Assembly (NCBI GenBank): GCA_041667115.1
Contig: JBAYFO010000005.1
Location: forward strand, 31,968-95,967
Length of the DNA stretch: 64,000 nucleotides
Direction of reading: 5' to 3'
Origin: UBA1563 sp041667115
Lineage (GTDB): Bacteria; Bacteroidota; Ignavibacteria; Ignavibacteriales; Ignavibacteriaceae
The notes under the pieces are model-generated. The model saw only the letters and a list, made by a program, of their open reading frames with translations. It was not told the DNA's origin and ran no database searches. Below are positions 9,335 to 18,602 of this stretch, piece by piece; the first letter of the stretch is position 1; each line of letters starts with the position of its first letter. The translations under genes and the position numbers were made by a program.

Positions 9335-11442
9335 TAGATTCTTTGCAACAAGCATTTATTGAAGAAACCAGAGAATTGCTCTCTGAGTTAGAGATAACCT
9401 TATTAGCCGTTGAGGATGCCCCGACCGATTCCGAGTTGATTGCAAAATTGTTTCGTGCATTGCACACCATTAAAGGTTCCTCCGCAATGTTCGGCTTTGA
9501 TGATATCGCTTTATTTACGCATGATATTGAAACAGCGTATGACCTTATCCGGAATGGAAAACTTACCGTTACAAAACAAATTATTGATCTGACGCTTCTT
9601 GCTCGCGATGAAATAGCCAACATGCTGGTTAAAACGGGCGTTCATAGTCACATTAATGAAGAGAACACAAAAAAAATCATTGAATCGTTCAGGGAGATTG
9701 TTTCCTCGTTTCATAAGTCGGATGGAGAGCAGAAGCCGGTCACAACTGAATCGAAACCGGACACGAAAAAAAAATCAACTGTTTCACAGCAATTATTTTA
9801 TATCCGTTTCATACCCGGTACAGATTTGTTCTTATCGGGAACTAATCCTTTGATGTTGATTGATGAGTTGAGGGAAATGGGTGATCTTGCCCTCTCTGTT
9901 CATGTTGACAAAATTCCTGCTTTTGAAGAATGTAATCCGGAAGCCTGTTATTCTTATTGGGATATATTGCTCCGAACTTCTAAGAATGTGGATGACCTAA
10001 AAGACGTTTTCATTTTTGTTGCCGACACCAGTGAGCTGATCTTTGAAAATATTACTTCGGAAATCGGCAATATTTCGGAATTAGATTTTGAAAAATTACA
10101 AAGTGCGATTGCTGTTGATAAAGCCTATCACGTTCAAGATATCCGTACTCTTATAAAAGGACATTCTGTTCAGGCTACGGTAGCTAAACCATCAGCAATT
10201 TCTCAGGAGGCAAAACAAACCTCTCAACCGGCAGCAGCGCATACAGAACCTGACTCTGCCTCAAGCATTAGGGTTAGTTCTGAAAAACTTGACGAACTGG
10301 TTAACCTTGTTGGTGAGTTGGTAACAATCCAGGCTACATTAAGCCAGATTGCACTTAGCAATAATAACAATGACATGATCTCCATTTCGGAAGAAGTAGA
10401 ACGAATCACATGGTCATTGAGAGACAGCGCGCTCAATATTAGAATGCTTCCTATCGGTTCAACGTTCAGCAAATTCAAAAGATTAGTAAGAGACCTTTCT
10501 AATGAATTAGGAAAAGAAGTTGAATTAACTACCGAGGGAGCTGAAACCGAACTTGATAAAACGGTAATTGAAAAATTGAATGACCCGCTTATTCACATCA
10601 TCAGAAACTCAATAGATCATGGAGTAGAAACACCGGAAGAAAGACTAAAGTCAGGAAAATCCTCAACCGGCTCCGTTCACTTATCTGCTTCGCAATCAGG
10701 AGGAAATGTTTTAATAAGAATTACCGATGACGGGGCTGGTTTAGATAAAGAAGTGCTCAAAGCAAAAGCAATCAAATCAGGTTTAATTTCAGAAACAGCA
10801 GAATTATCCGATACCGAAATATATTCCCTCATCTTTGCCGCAGGATTTTCAACAGCAAAGAAAGTTACAAGCGTCTCAGGTCGCGGTGTTGGAATGGACG
10901 TTGTAAAAAGAGCTATTGATGGTTTACGGGGAACTGTTCAGGTAGCAAGCGAAAAAGGAAAAGGAACGGTGATCACTTTAAAGCTTCCTCTAACCCTTGC
11001 AATCATTGACGGATTATTGGTAAAAGTTGCAGACGATCATTATGTGCTGCCTCTTTCTTCTGTTGAAGAGTGCATCGAGTTATCGGAAGAAGATATTGCT
11101 AACGCGCATGGCCGGCATATAATAAATGTTAGAGGAGGGATTGTTCCTTATATCAATCTTCGCGAACGATTTGGAATAACTACCGTTAGACCTAACATTG
11201 AACAGATTGTTGTTGCCGCAATAAATAATCACCACGTTGGATTTGTAGTAGACCAAGTATTGGGCCAGCATCAGACGGTACTCAAATCGCTTGGCAAATA
11301 TTATAAAAACGTCGAGGGTGTTTCGGGAGCGACAATATTGGGTGACGGAACCGTGGCGCTAATTCTTGATATCAATAAATTATTTGAAGGTGAAGAATTG
11401 AATGAAAACGCTTCAAATAATGTCTTGATGAAGAACAAATAG
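9331..11442 (+). CDS. cheA: chemotaxis histidine kinase CheA
   Basis: A 703-residue kinase with the standard domain order. The HPt (P1) domain has His45 in ALHTIKGSSAMFGF. A P2-like domain (about 150-275) contains FIPGTDLFLSGTNPL and NPEACYSYWDI. A Pro/Ala/Ser-rich linker leads to the P3 dimerisation helices (RVSSEKLDELVNLVGELV). The P4 HATPase has an N-box near 420-438 (IIRNSIDHGVETPEER), DDGAGLD near 467 and GRGVGMDVVKRAID. The C-terminal P5 domain is CheW-like. It phosphorylates CheY and CheB under receptor control. All catalytic boxes are intact. Confidence 0.97.
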   Translation: MIDSLQQAFIEETRELLSELEITLLAVEDAPTDSELIAKLFRALHTIKGSSAMFGFDDIALFTHDIETAYDLIRNGKLTVTKQIIDLTLLARDEIANMLVKTGVHSHINEENTKKIIESFREIVSSFHKSDGEQKPVTTESKPDTKKKSTVSQQLFYIRFIPGTDLFLSGTNPLMLIDELREMGDLALSVHVDKIPAFEECNPEACYSYWDILLRTSKNVDDLKDVFIFVADTSELIFENITSEIGNISELDFEKLQSAIAVDKAYHVQDIRTLIKGHSVQATVAKPSAISQEAKQTSQPAAAHTEPDSASSIRVSSEKLDELVNLVGELVTIQATLSQIALSNNNNDMISISEEVERITWSLRDSALNIRMLPIGSTFSKFKRLVRDLSNELGKEVELTTEGAETELDKTVIEKLNDPLIHIIRNSIDHGVETPEERLKSGKSSTGSVHLSASQSGGNVLIRITDDGAGLDKEVLKAKAIKSGLISETAELSDTEIYSLIFAAGFSTAKKVTSVSGRGVGMDVVKRAIDGLRGTVQVASEKGKGTVITLKLPLTLAIIDGLLVKVADDHYVLPLSSVEECIELSEEDIANAHGRHIINVRGGIVPYINLRERFGITTVRPNIEQIVVAAINNHHVGFVVDQVLGQHQTVLKSLGKYYKNVEGVSGATILGDGTVALILDINKLFEGEELNENASNNVLMKNK

Positions 11443-11452
11443 AGGATGAAAA

Positions 11453-12937
11453 ATGAAACCGTATTATTCTCTGAAAAAAGTTTTGCCTGCAAATTTACTA
11501 ATTGAAAAAACCGGCTTAGTAATACAAAGAAAAAACAATGGCGCATTTTTCAGCATTGTTTTTACCGAATTAGCAATGAGTAATAAAATTATTTTTCTGG
11601 TACTACTATTGTCGCTTTGTACGATTGCAAAAGCACAAATGAACACGAAAGACACTCTTGTTGTTGCTTCCAACGTTGCTAGCAGCGGTACGTTTACTCA
11701 TAACCCGGCCAACACTACAGAACAGAAAACAGAAAACGAATCGTTCCTTACCGGTTTACTTAAAAGAAATAATATTAGCGGTGGGTGGTGGGGAGTTAGA
11801 AATATTCTTAACGAATCCGGATTGGATTTTAATCTTGTATACAAAGGGGAAATGTTTTCTAACGTTTCAGGTGGTTTAGAAAAAGGAACGACAACACTTG
11901 ATAATATCGATCTAATTCTTTCGGCTGACCTCGGAAAAAGTATGGGCTTTGAGAATAGTAACCTCTTAATACAATTTCTTGGTAACAGCGGCGGAGTTCC
12001 GTGCAATTTTGTTGGCGCTGCCCAGGGTATTTCCAATATTGAAACAATCCCTACATGGAAAGTATATCAATTAATATTGGAGAAGAAGTTTTTTAACGAA
12101 CAATTTTCTGTTGCGGTTGGTTTATATGATCTCAACTCTGAATTTGATTACCGTGAAACGTCATCGATTTTTATTAATCCCTCACACGGAATTGGTCCCG
12201 ATTTTTCTCATAGCGGGTTAAATGGACCTTCAATTTTCCCCACAACTTCTGTTGCCTTAAGAATAAAGTATGAATCTGAAAATGGAAATTATTTTCAAGC
12301 CGCCATTTTGGACGGTGTGCCGGGCAACCCTGATAATCCATATGGAACACACATCATTTTTAATAAAAAAGATGGTTTACTATTAACATCAGAGTTCGGT
12401 TCAATTAAGAAAAAAGATGAATTGCTTGATAGTAAAATTGCATTGGGCGTATGGACCTATACAACAGACTTTGAAAAAAATAATTTTACCGAATACTCCG
12501 GGAACATCATCTCACTTGAAAAAAATTATGGTTTGTATTTAACTGCTGAAAAGAAGTTGGTATCGAATTCCGAAAACCCAAATAGAAACCTAGCCGGATT
12601 CTTTAGGATTGGTTATGCAAACAAAAATATAAATCCCGTTGATTTCTACTTTGGTGGTGGATTGAAACTTACCGGTTTGTTTAGCGGAAGAGAAGAAGAT
12701 GAGCTCGGTCTTGCCGTTGCACTGGCACATACTTCATCTACGTTTAGGAAAACTTCCGAAATATTGGAAAACACCTTCATAAAATCTCAGGAGATCGATC
12801 TTGAAGCAACTTATATTTTGAAACTCACACCATGGTTAATAATTCAACCGGATATTCAATATTTAATAGACCCATCCTACTGCACATCATCCGGGAGTGC
12901 TTTTGTTATGGGTTCGAGAGTTCAATTAATTTTCTAA
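11453..12937 (+). CDS. carbohydrate-selective porin, OprB family
   Basis: An outer-membrane beta-barrel of about 450 mature residues. ATG 11453 has a good GAGG site but gives 41 extra residues before a clear signal peptide. ATG 11576 starts directly at that peptide (MSNKIIFLVLLLSLCTIAKAQ minus its last residue), so the real start is uncertain. OprB-like hallmarks are an N-terminal GGWWGVRNIL segment, FNLVYKGEMFSN, repeated amphipathic strands, NPSHGIGPDFS and SVALRIKY, and a C-terminal aromatic (LIF). It sits between cheA and a receptor gene in one orientation with short gaps. This links uptake of a sugar or small solute to taxis by context; the substrate is unknown. Confidence 0.82.
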   Translation: MKPYYSLKKVLPANLLIEKTGLVIQRKNNGAFFSIVFTELAMSNKIIFLVLLLSLCTIAKAQMNTKDTLVVASNVASSGTFTHNPANTTEQKTENESFLTGLLKRNNISGGWWGVRNILNESGLDFNLVYKGEMFSNVSGGLEKGTTTLDNIDLILSADLGKSMGFENSNLLIQFLGNSGGVPCNFVGAAQGISNIETIPTWKVYQLILEKKFFNEQFSVAVGLYDLNSEFDYRETSSIFINPSHGIGPDFSHSGLNGPSIFPTTSVALRIKYESENGNYFQAAILDGVPGNPDNPYGTHIIFNKKDGLLLTSEFGSIKKKDELLDSKIALGVWTYTTDFEKNNFTEYSGNIISLEKNYGLYLTAEKKLVSNSENPNRNLAGFFRIGYANKNINPVDFYFGGGLKLTGLFSGREEDELGLAVALAHTSSTFRKTSEILENTFIKSQEIDLEATYILKLTPWLIIQPDIQYLIDPSYCTSSGSAFVMGSRVQLIF

Positions 12938-12963
12938 TTATTAAAAAACAGTAGAGGTACAAA

Positions 12964-14817
12964 ATGAATTGGTTTTACAATTTAAAAGTCAGAGCGAAAC
13001 TCTTAATGGGATTCGTTCTCGTTGCTCTTATTGCTGCGTTCGTTGGGTTTAACGGCATCGGAAAAATGGCACTCATGAACGAAAATGCACAACAAATGTA
13101 TGACGACAGAACGGTGCCCATTGTTGAGTTGAGCAATTCACTTCAGGAGGTATATGAACTTCGTCTCTCTGTTGCAAATCTTGTGGTGTCAAAAAATTCC
13201 GAAGAACGTACTATGCTTGAAAAAGCCATTCACGATCATGAAAAAATGGCTGAGGAAATGATGGCTAAGTTTGCAGCAACGAACTTGAACCCCGAAGAAA
13301 AAATACTGTTGGAAGGATACAAAAAATCTTGGGAGGAGTTCCAACCAGCAGTAGTGAAAGCTGTTCAATTGGCAAAAGGGAGTAATGAATTAGCTGCCCA
13401 TGACTTCGAAGCAGGTGAGTTTGATAAAGAGTCAAAAAAAATTAGTGAAGAGTTGGACTATCTAATAACATCTGAAGAACATCTGGCTGATTCATTAGAT
13501 CAGGAAATAGGAAAAGAATACAGTTCCGCCAGCACGGAATCATACACCATAATTGTCTTTGGTGTTTTACTTGCAATAGGGTTAGGTCTTTTCATTTCAA
13601 GCATAATTTCCAAACCGTTAAATCTTCTAACAGCCGTTGCAGCAAAAGTTGCTCTTGGCGATGTTGATATTGAACTCGAACAGAAAACTACCGATGAAAT
13701 CGGTGAGCTTACCGGTGCGTTCAGAAAGATGGTAGAGAATATTCAAGACCAAGCCGGAATCGCGGCAAGACTTTCAGAAGGTGATTTGGGTGTTGATGTT
13801 AAAATTAAATCGGAAAAGGACGTTTTGGGAAACAGCCTTTTCAATATGGTCGAAAAATTAAAGGAAGTTGTAGAGAGTGTAAAAGCGGCATCAGATAACG
13901 TTGCAGCCGGCTCTCAAGAATTAAGTTCAAGCTCTGAGCAAATGTCTCAAGGGGCAACAGAACAAGCAGCCGCGGCAGAAGAAGCCTCCTCATCAATGGA
14001 ACAGATGACCTCAAATATAAAGCAAAACGCCGATAACGCTCAACAGACAGAGAAAATTGCGCTTAAGTCATCTGAAGATGCAAAAGAAGGTGGAAAAGCC
14101 GTAACCGAAACAGCCGAAGCAATGAAAGAGATTGCCGGAAAAATATCGATCATCGAAGAAATTGCACGTCAGACAAATCTGTTGGCATTAAATGCTGCAA
14201 TTGAAGCTGCCCGCGCCGGTGAACATGGAAAAGGATTTGCAGTTGTAGCAAGTGAAGTAAGAAAACTTGCCGAAAGAAGTCAAACTGCAGCAGCCGAAAT
14301 AAATAAACTATCTGCTTCGAGTATAAAAGTTGCAGAAAGAGCTGGAGAGCTTTTAACGAAGATTGTTCCTGATATTCAAAGAACATCGGAATTAGTACAG
14401 GAAATAACAGCTTCGAGCAATGAACAAAACACCGGAGCCGAGCAAATAAATAGTGCGATTCAACAATTGAATCAAGTCATTCAACAGAACGCTTCCGCAT
14501 CCGAAGAAATGGCTTCAACAGCAGAAGAGTTGACGAGTCAGTCTGAACAACTACAGGAGACCATAGCATTTTTCAGAATTGATGACAGACGGAATGGGCA
14601 GGAAATCAAAAGAATAAGTGCTGGGATCCAAAAGCCGGTAGCTAAGAACGAATCTCACAAACTGAATATAGGGCATATTATTCATGAAAAACCCGGTTCG
14701 GTAAAAGCGAAAACACAAAAACCAACCAATCCCAAAAGACTGGCGAAGGCTGGTGGTGTATTCTTAGATATGGGCAATAATGGTGACAAACTAGATAACG
14801 AATTCGAAAAATTCTAA
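12964..14817 (+). CDS. methyl-accepting chemotaxis protein with two HAMP-like segments
   Basis: A 617-residue receptor. TM1 spans about 13-32 (LLMGFVLVALIAAFVGF). A periplasmic four-helix bundle sensor follows (about 33-190), then TM2 about 196-218 and HAMP about 218-270. A second HAMP-like stretch (RLSEGDLGVDVKIKSEKDVLG) precedes the signalling coiled coil. The CheA/CheW-binding tip EIARQTNLLALNAAIEAARAG starts near residue 398. The last residues, LDMGNNGDKLDNEFEKF, end in an aromatic pentapeptide that may tether CheR/CheB/CheD. From about residue 295 onward it is nearly identical to the second receptor downstream. AGAGG precedes the ATG. Confidence 0.95.
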   Translation: MNWFYNLKVRAKLLMGFVLVALIAAFVGFNGIGKMALMNENAQQMYDDRTVPIVELSNSLQEVYELRLSVANLVVSKNSEERTMLEKAIHDHEKMAEEMMAKFAATNLNPEEKILLEGYKKSWEEFQPAVVKAVQLAKGSNELAAHDFEAGEFDKESKKISEELDYLITSEEHLADSLDQEIGKEYSSASTESYTIIVFGVLLAIGLGLFISSIISKPLNLLTAVAAKVALGDVDIELEQKTTDEIGELTGAFRKMVENIQDQAGIAARLSEGDLGVDVKIKSEKDVLGNSLFNMVEKLKEVVESVKAASDNVAAGSQELSSSSEQMSQGATEQAAAAEEASSSMEQMTSNIKQNADNAQQTEKIALKSSEDAKEGGKAVTETAEAMKEIAGKISIIEEIARQTNLLALNAAIEAARAGEHGKGFAVVASEVRKLAERSQTAAAEINKLSASSIKVAERAGELLTKIVPDIQRTSELVQEITASSNEQNTGAEQINSAIQQLNQVIQQNASASEEMASTAEELTSQSEQLQETIAFFRIDDRRNGQEIKRISAGIQKPVAKNESHKLNIGHIIHEKPGSVKAKTQKPTNPKRLAKAGGVFLDMGNNGDKLDNEFEKF

Positions 14818-14843
14818 TTAAATAAATCTCAAAGGAGAATACG

Positions 14844-15359
14844 ATGAGTAATATAAATGTAAACGAAACAAAGCAGTATCTCACTTTCAAATTAAGTGAA
14901 GAAGTGTTTGGAGTAGATGTTGCACAGGTACGCGAGATTCTTGATTATGTAAAAATAACCAAGGTACCGCAGACACCCGATTTTATGCGTGGTGTAATTA
15001 ATCTTAGAGGGAGTGTTGTCCCGGTCGTTGATATGAATCTAAAGTTCGGTATGGAAAAAACGGAAAGAACGGTGAACACCTGTATTGTAGTGGTCGAAGT
15101 AAAACTAGGTGATGAAACCGCGGTGCTTGGTGCGCTGGTCGATTCGGTTCAGGAAGTCTTTGAGATCGAACCACAAAACATAGAACCGGCTCCAAGGATA
15201 GGAACAAAACTGAATACTGAATTTATTAAAGGGATGGGGAAGCGGGAAGAAAAGTTTATCATCATCCTTGATATTGATAAAGTCTTTTCTTCAGAGGAAC
15301 TGGAAATAGTACAAAGTGCCGGAAGTTTTAAATCAGGCGAACTGGCATCAGTAAACTAA
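14844..15359 (+). CDS. cheW: CheW scaffold protein
   Basis: A 171-residue CheW domain protein. It shows the characteristic QYLTFKLSEEVFGVDVAQVREIL, the FMRGVINLRGSVVPVVDMNLKFG core and a terminal KFIIILDIDKVF strand. It bridges CheA to receptor tips. It lies between the two receptor genes, 26 bp after the first and 39 bp before the second, with AAAGGAG ahead of the start. Confidence 0.96.
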   Translation: MSNINVNETKQYLTFKLSEEVFGVDVAQVREILDYVKITKVPQTPDFMRGVINLRGSVVPVVDMNLKFGMEKTERTVNTCIVVVEVKLGDETAVLGALVDSVQEVFEIEPQNIEPAPRIGTKLNTEFIKGMGKREEKFIIILDIDKVFSSEELEIVQSAGSFKSGELASVN

Positions 15360-15398
15360 AATGAAAATTATTAATTAATTATAACAGGAGTAATTACA

Positions 15399-17135
15399 AT
15401 GAAATGGTTTTATGATTTAAAAATCAGTGCGAAATTATTAGGTGGTTTTATACTAGTGGCTTTCATTGCCGGTTTAATTGGCTATGAAGGGATTACAAGC
15501 CTTAAAACCGCAAATGATAGCGACGCAATATTATATGCAAACAATACCGTGCCCTTATCGGCTATGATTGATCTAACATCGGCTTTTCAAAGGATGCGCG
15601 CTAACGGGTTGGAATTATTAATAGAAAGTAATCAACAGGAATATGCTGCAACCCTCAAATCAATTCAAGCCAGACAAGCTGACATTGATACCGGTAAAGC
15701 GGTTATTCAGAGAACGATTGTGACAGACGCAGTGCAGCAGAAAATGAACCAACTTGTAAAAACCGATAATGACTTTGACGCTCTTTATACAAAGTATGTT
15801 GACCTCTGTCTTGCCGAAAAGGATGCTGAAGCTAAAACCTTGTGGAATACCGATATGGAAACCGCGCGGGTTGCAGAGCAAAATGCTCTTGCAGATTTAG
15901 ACAACACTTTAACGCTGAGAGCTGAAAACAGATCTAATACTAATTCCGCTGCTGCAGATGCCGCCTCAAGAAACATGATAATGTTTGTAATAATAGGAAT
16001 GATTGTAGCGGTTGGGTTGGGAGTATTTATTTCCAAAATGATCAGCAAGCCATTAAATAGAGGCGTAGATTTCGCCGTTGCTGTTGCAGGAGGCGATCTG
16101 ACCCAACGTTTAGATATTGCTCAGAAAGACGAGGTTGGAATACTTGCGAAATCTTTAAATGATATGGTTGAAAAACTGAAGGAAGTTGTAGAGAGTGTAA
16201 AAGCAGCATCGGATAATGTTGCAACCGGCTCACAAGAATTAAGTTCAAGCTCGGAAGAAATGTCTCAAGGAGCAACAGAACAAGCCGCAGCCGCAGAAGA
16301 AGCGTCATCATCAATGGAACAGATGACTTCCAACATAAAACAAAATGCAGACAACGCGCAGCAAACAGAAAAGATTGCACTTAAATCCTCGGAAGATGCA
16401 AAAGAAGGGGGCAAAGCAGTAAAAGAAACAGCCGAAGCAATGAAAGAGATTGCCGGAAAAATATCGATCATCGAAGAAATTGCAAGGCAAACAAATCTGT
16501 TAGCATTAAACGCAGCTATTGAAGCAGCACGCGCCGGAGAACATGGAAAGGGTTTTGCAGTTGTTGCGAGCGAAGTTAGAAAGTTAGCAGAAAGAAGTCA
16601 AACGGCAGCAGCTGAAATAAATAAGTTATCTGCATCAAGTATAAAAGTTGCCGAAAGAGCAGGCGAGCTTTTAACGAAAATAGTTCCGGATATTCAGAGA
16701 ACATCGGAATTAGTTCAGGAAATAACGGCAGCCAGCAATGAACAAAATAGCGGAGCCGAGCAGATAAATAGCGCTATCCAACAATTGAACCAAATAATTC
16801 AGCAGAACGCTTCCGCATCCGAAGAGATGTCATCAACAGCGGAAGAATTAACAAGTCAGTCCGAACAATTGCAGGATACTATGGCTTTCTTCAAATTGGA
16901 TGATAAGAAAAACGGACAGGGAGTAAAAAGAATAAGCGCCGTTACACCTAAGTCAACATTTCATAACGAAGCACACAAATTGAATGTTGGTCATCTAGTC
17001 GGCGAACGAACAAATTCTATAAAAGCAAAAGCACAAACATTGACCAATCCCAAAAGGCTGGCGAAGTCCGGGGGTGTGTCATTAGATATGGGTAATAATG
17101 GTGACAAACTGGATCATGAATTCGAAAAATTCTAA
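15399..17135 (+). CDS. methyl-accepting chemotaxis protein with one HAMP domain
   Basis: A 578-residue receptor. TM1 spans about 13-33 (LLGGFILVAFIAGLIGY). A four-helix-bundle sensor rich in Ala/Asn helices (about 34-185) precedes TM2 (MIMFVIIGMIVAVGLGVFIS), one HAMP and the signalling hairpin with the EIARQTNLLALNAAIEAA tip near residue 360. It lacks the second HAMP-like stretch of its neighbour, which accounts for the length difference. The signalling domain is nearly identical to that receptor, while the sensor halves differ. The same C-terminal tail is present, LDMGNNGDKLDHEFEKF. ACAGGAG precedes the ATG. Confidence 0.95.
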   Translation: MKWFYDLKISAKLLGGFILVAFIAGLIGYEGITSLKTANDSDAILYANNTVPLSAMIDLTSAFQRMRANGLELLIESNQQEYAATLKSIQARQADIDTGKAVIQRTIVTDAVQQKMNQLVKTDNDFDALYTKYVDLCLAEKDAEAKTLWNTDMETARVAEQNALADLDNTLTLRAENRSNTNSAAADAASRNMIMFVIIGMIVAVGLGVFISKMISKPLNRGVDFAVAVAGGDLTQRLDIAQKDEVGILAKSLNDMVEKLKEVVESVKAASDNVATGSQELSSSSEEMSQGATEQAAAAEEASSSMEQMTSNIKQNADNAQQTEKIALKSSEDAKEGGKAVKETAEAMKEIAGKISIIEEIARQTNLLALNAAIEAARAGEHGKGFAVVASEVRKLAERSQTAAAEINKLSASSIKVAERAGELLTKIVPDIQRTSELVQEITAASNEQNSGAEQINSAIQQLNQIIQQNASASEEMSSTAEELTSQSEQLQDTMAFFKLDDKKNGQGVKRISAVTPKSTFHNEAHKLNVGHLVGERTNSIKAKAQTLTNPKRLAKSGGVSLDMGNNGDKLDHEFEKF

Positions 17136-17152
17136 GTCTTGAAGAATAACTT

Positions 17153-17186
17153 TGTGCATCTCAATAAAGATTTATTGAGATGCACA
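17153..17186. promoter_or_regulatory. perfect 16-bp inverted repeat between the second receptor and cheR
   Basis: TGTGCATCTCAATAAA and its exact reverse complement are separated by only GA. No U-tract follows on either strand, so it is not a standard terminator. It may be an intercistronic mRNA stem that sets the receptor:CheR ratio, or a DNA operator. The structure is certain; the function is inferred. Confidence 0.55.
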
Positions 17187-17223
17187 TCAATTAAAAACAT
17201 AATTACTGAAACGGATTGAATGC

Positions 17224-18078
17224 ATGCTCACAGAAACTAATTCGGCAACTTTATCTAAAAGCGATTTTACCAGACTTAGTAGTTTTATTTATGATCAATG
17301 CGGGATAAAAATGCCCGACTCAAAAAAAATAATGGTTGAAGCCCGTCTCAGAAAGAGGCTCAAGGATTTGCAGATGCATTCATACGGGCAATATTGTGAA
17401 TTCCTCTTCTCTCAAAAAGGAAGTGAAGAAGAAATTACACAGATGGTGGATGTGATCACCACGAATAAAACCGATTTTTTTAGAGAACCGAAACAATTCA
17501 ACTTTCTTACCGAAACAGCACTGTCGGAATTATTAAATACCAATGGAGCGGGAATTCAAAAGCCGCTAAAAGCCTGGAGCGCCGGATGTTCTACCGGAGA
17601 AGAGCCTTATACGCTATCAATAGTTTTAAGCGAATTTGCGCAAAACTTTTCAAGGTATTCATTCAACATATTAGCTACCGACATTTCTACCAGGGTTTTA
17701 GAAAAAGCCGCTACCGGAATCTATGACGAGGAAAGAACCGAACCTATTTTGCGAAGCTTAATGCAAAAATATTTCTTGAGGAGTAAAAACAAAGAGAAAA
17801 AACTTGTTAGGGTCATTCCGGAATTACGAAGATCAATTAATTTCCAGTGGCTAAATTTTATGGAGAATGACTTTGGCATAAAAGAAAAATTCGATCTAAT
17901 ATTTTGCCGCAACGTGATCATCTATTTTGATAAACCAACTCAAGACAGATTAATTGCTAAGCTTCTTAGTTATTTAAAACCGGGAGGGTATTTCTTTCTT
18001 GGACATTCCGAATCAATTTTTGATACAAATTTGCCAATAATTCAAGTGGCAGCCAGTACCTACAAGAAGACAAGATGA
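17224..18078 (+). CDS. cheR: chemotaxis protein methyltransferase CheR
   Basis: A 284-residue SAM-dependent enzyme that methylates receptor glutamates. The N-terminal helical domain (about 10-85) includes the basic KIMVEARLRKRLKDL region. The catalytic domain follows with TTNKTDFFREPKQF, the SAM loop SAGCSTGEEPYTLS (from residue 119), LATDIS, the FCRNVIIYFD motif and GYFFLGHSESI. The beta-subdomain used for receptor-tail tethering should lie between about residues 160 and 215. Its stop overlaps the cheD start by four bases. Confidence 0.96.
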   Translation: MLTETNSATLSKSDFTRLSSFIYDQCGIKMPDSKKIMVEARLRKRLKDLQMHSYGQYCEFLFSQKGSEEEITQMVDVITTNKTDFFREPKQFNFLTETALSELLNTNGAGIQKPLKAWSAGCSTGEEPYTLSIVLSEFAQNFSRYSFNILATDISTRVLEKAATGIYDEERTEPILRSLMQKYFLRSKNKEKKLVRVIPELRRSINFQWLNFMENDFGIKEKFDLIFCRNVIIYFDKPTQDRLIAKLLSYLKPGGYFFLGHSESIFDTNLPIIQVAASTYKKTR

Positions 18079-18602
18079 AACCAAATTTTAATGGATTACA
18101 AAACGTTTATATTCATCCCGGAGAAGCTGTCTTTAGCGGTAATCCTATTGTTGTTTCCACTGTGTTAGGTTCATGCTTATCAATTACAATGTTTAGTAGA
18201 AAAATTAAATATGCGGGCATTTCTCATTGCCAGCTTCCGGACTGTAGAAGTTGTGATTTGAATTGCGATAATTGCTCTGATCCGTATAAGTACGTTAATT
18301 GCACGATCAACCAAATGATTAAAAAATTTGAGGAAATGAAAATTCAACGAAAAGATATTGAAGTCAAAATTTTCGGAGGAGCTGATGTACTTAAAAATTC
18401 TCCAGGAGAAAAAAGAATAAGCACGGTGGGAAGGCAAAACATTCAGATGGCACTTGAATCACTTGCAAAAAATAATATGTCGGCTATAACAACTGATGTG
18501 GGAGGTACATTTGGTAGAAAGATTTTTTTTTTAACAGAAACCGGTGAAATATTTCTAAATAGGTTAAGGAACAATGGGAAAAATAAAAGTATTAATAGTT
18601 GA
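18075..18602 (+). CDS. cheD: receptor deamidase CheD with a four-cysteine insertion
   Basis: A 175-residue CheD-family glutamine deamidase. The catalytic Cys34 lies in TVLGSCLSITMF and His51 in GISHCQLPD; the Thr region is in ITTDVGGTFGR. Just after LPD it carries CRSCDLNCDNC (Cys57, 60, 64, 67; spacing CX2CX3CX2C), where family members usually have a short Gly/Pro loop. Cys52 and Cys76 flank it. This could bind a metal or be redox-active; that is an inference. It overlaps cheR by 4 bp and cheB by 29 bp. Confidence 0.92.
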   Translation: MKPNFNGLQNVYIHPGEAVFSGNPIVVSTVLGSCLSITMFSRKIKYAGISHCQLPDCRSCDLNCDNCSDPYKYVNCTINQMIKKFEEMKIQRKDIEVKIFGGADVLKNSPGEKRISTVGRQNIQMALESLAKNNMSAITTDVGGTFGRKIFFLTETGEIFLNRLRNNGKNKSINS

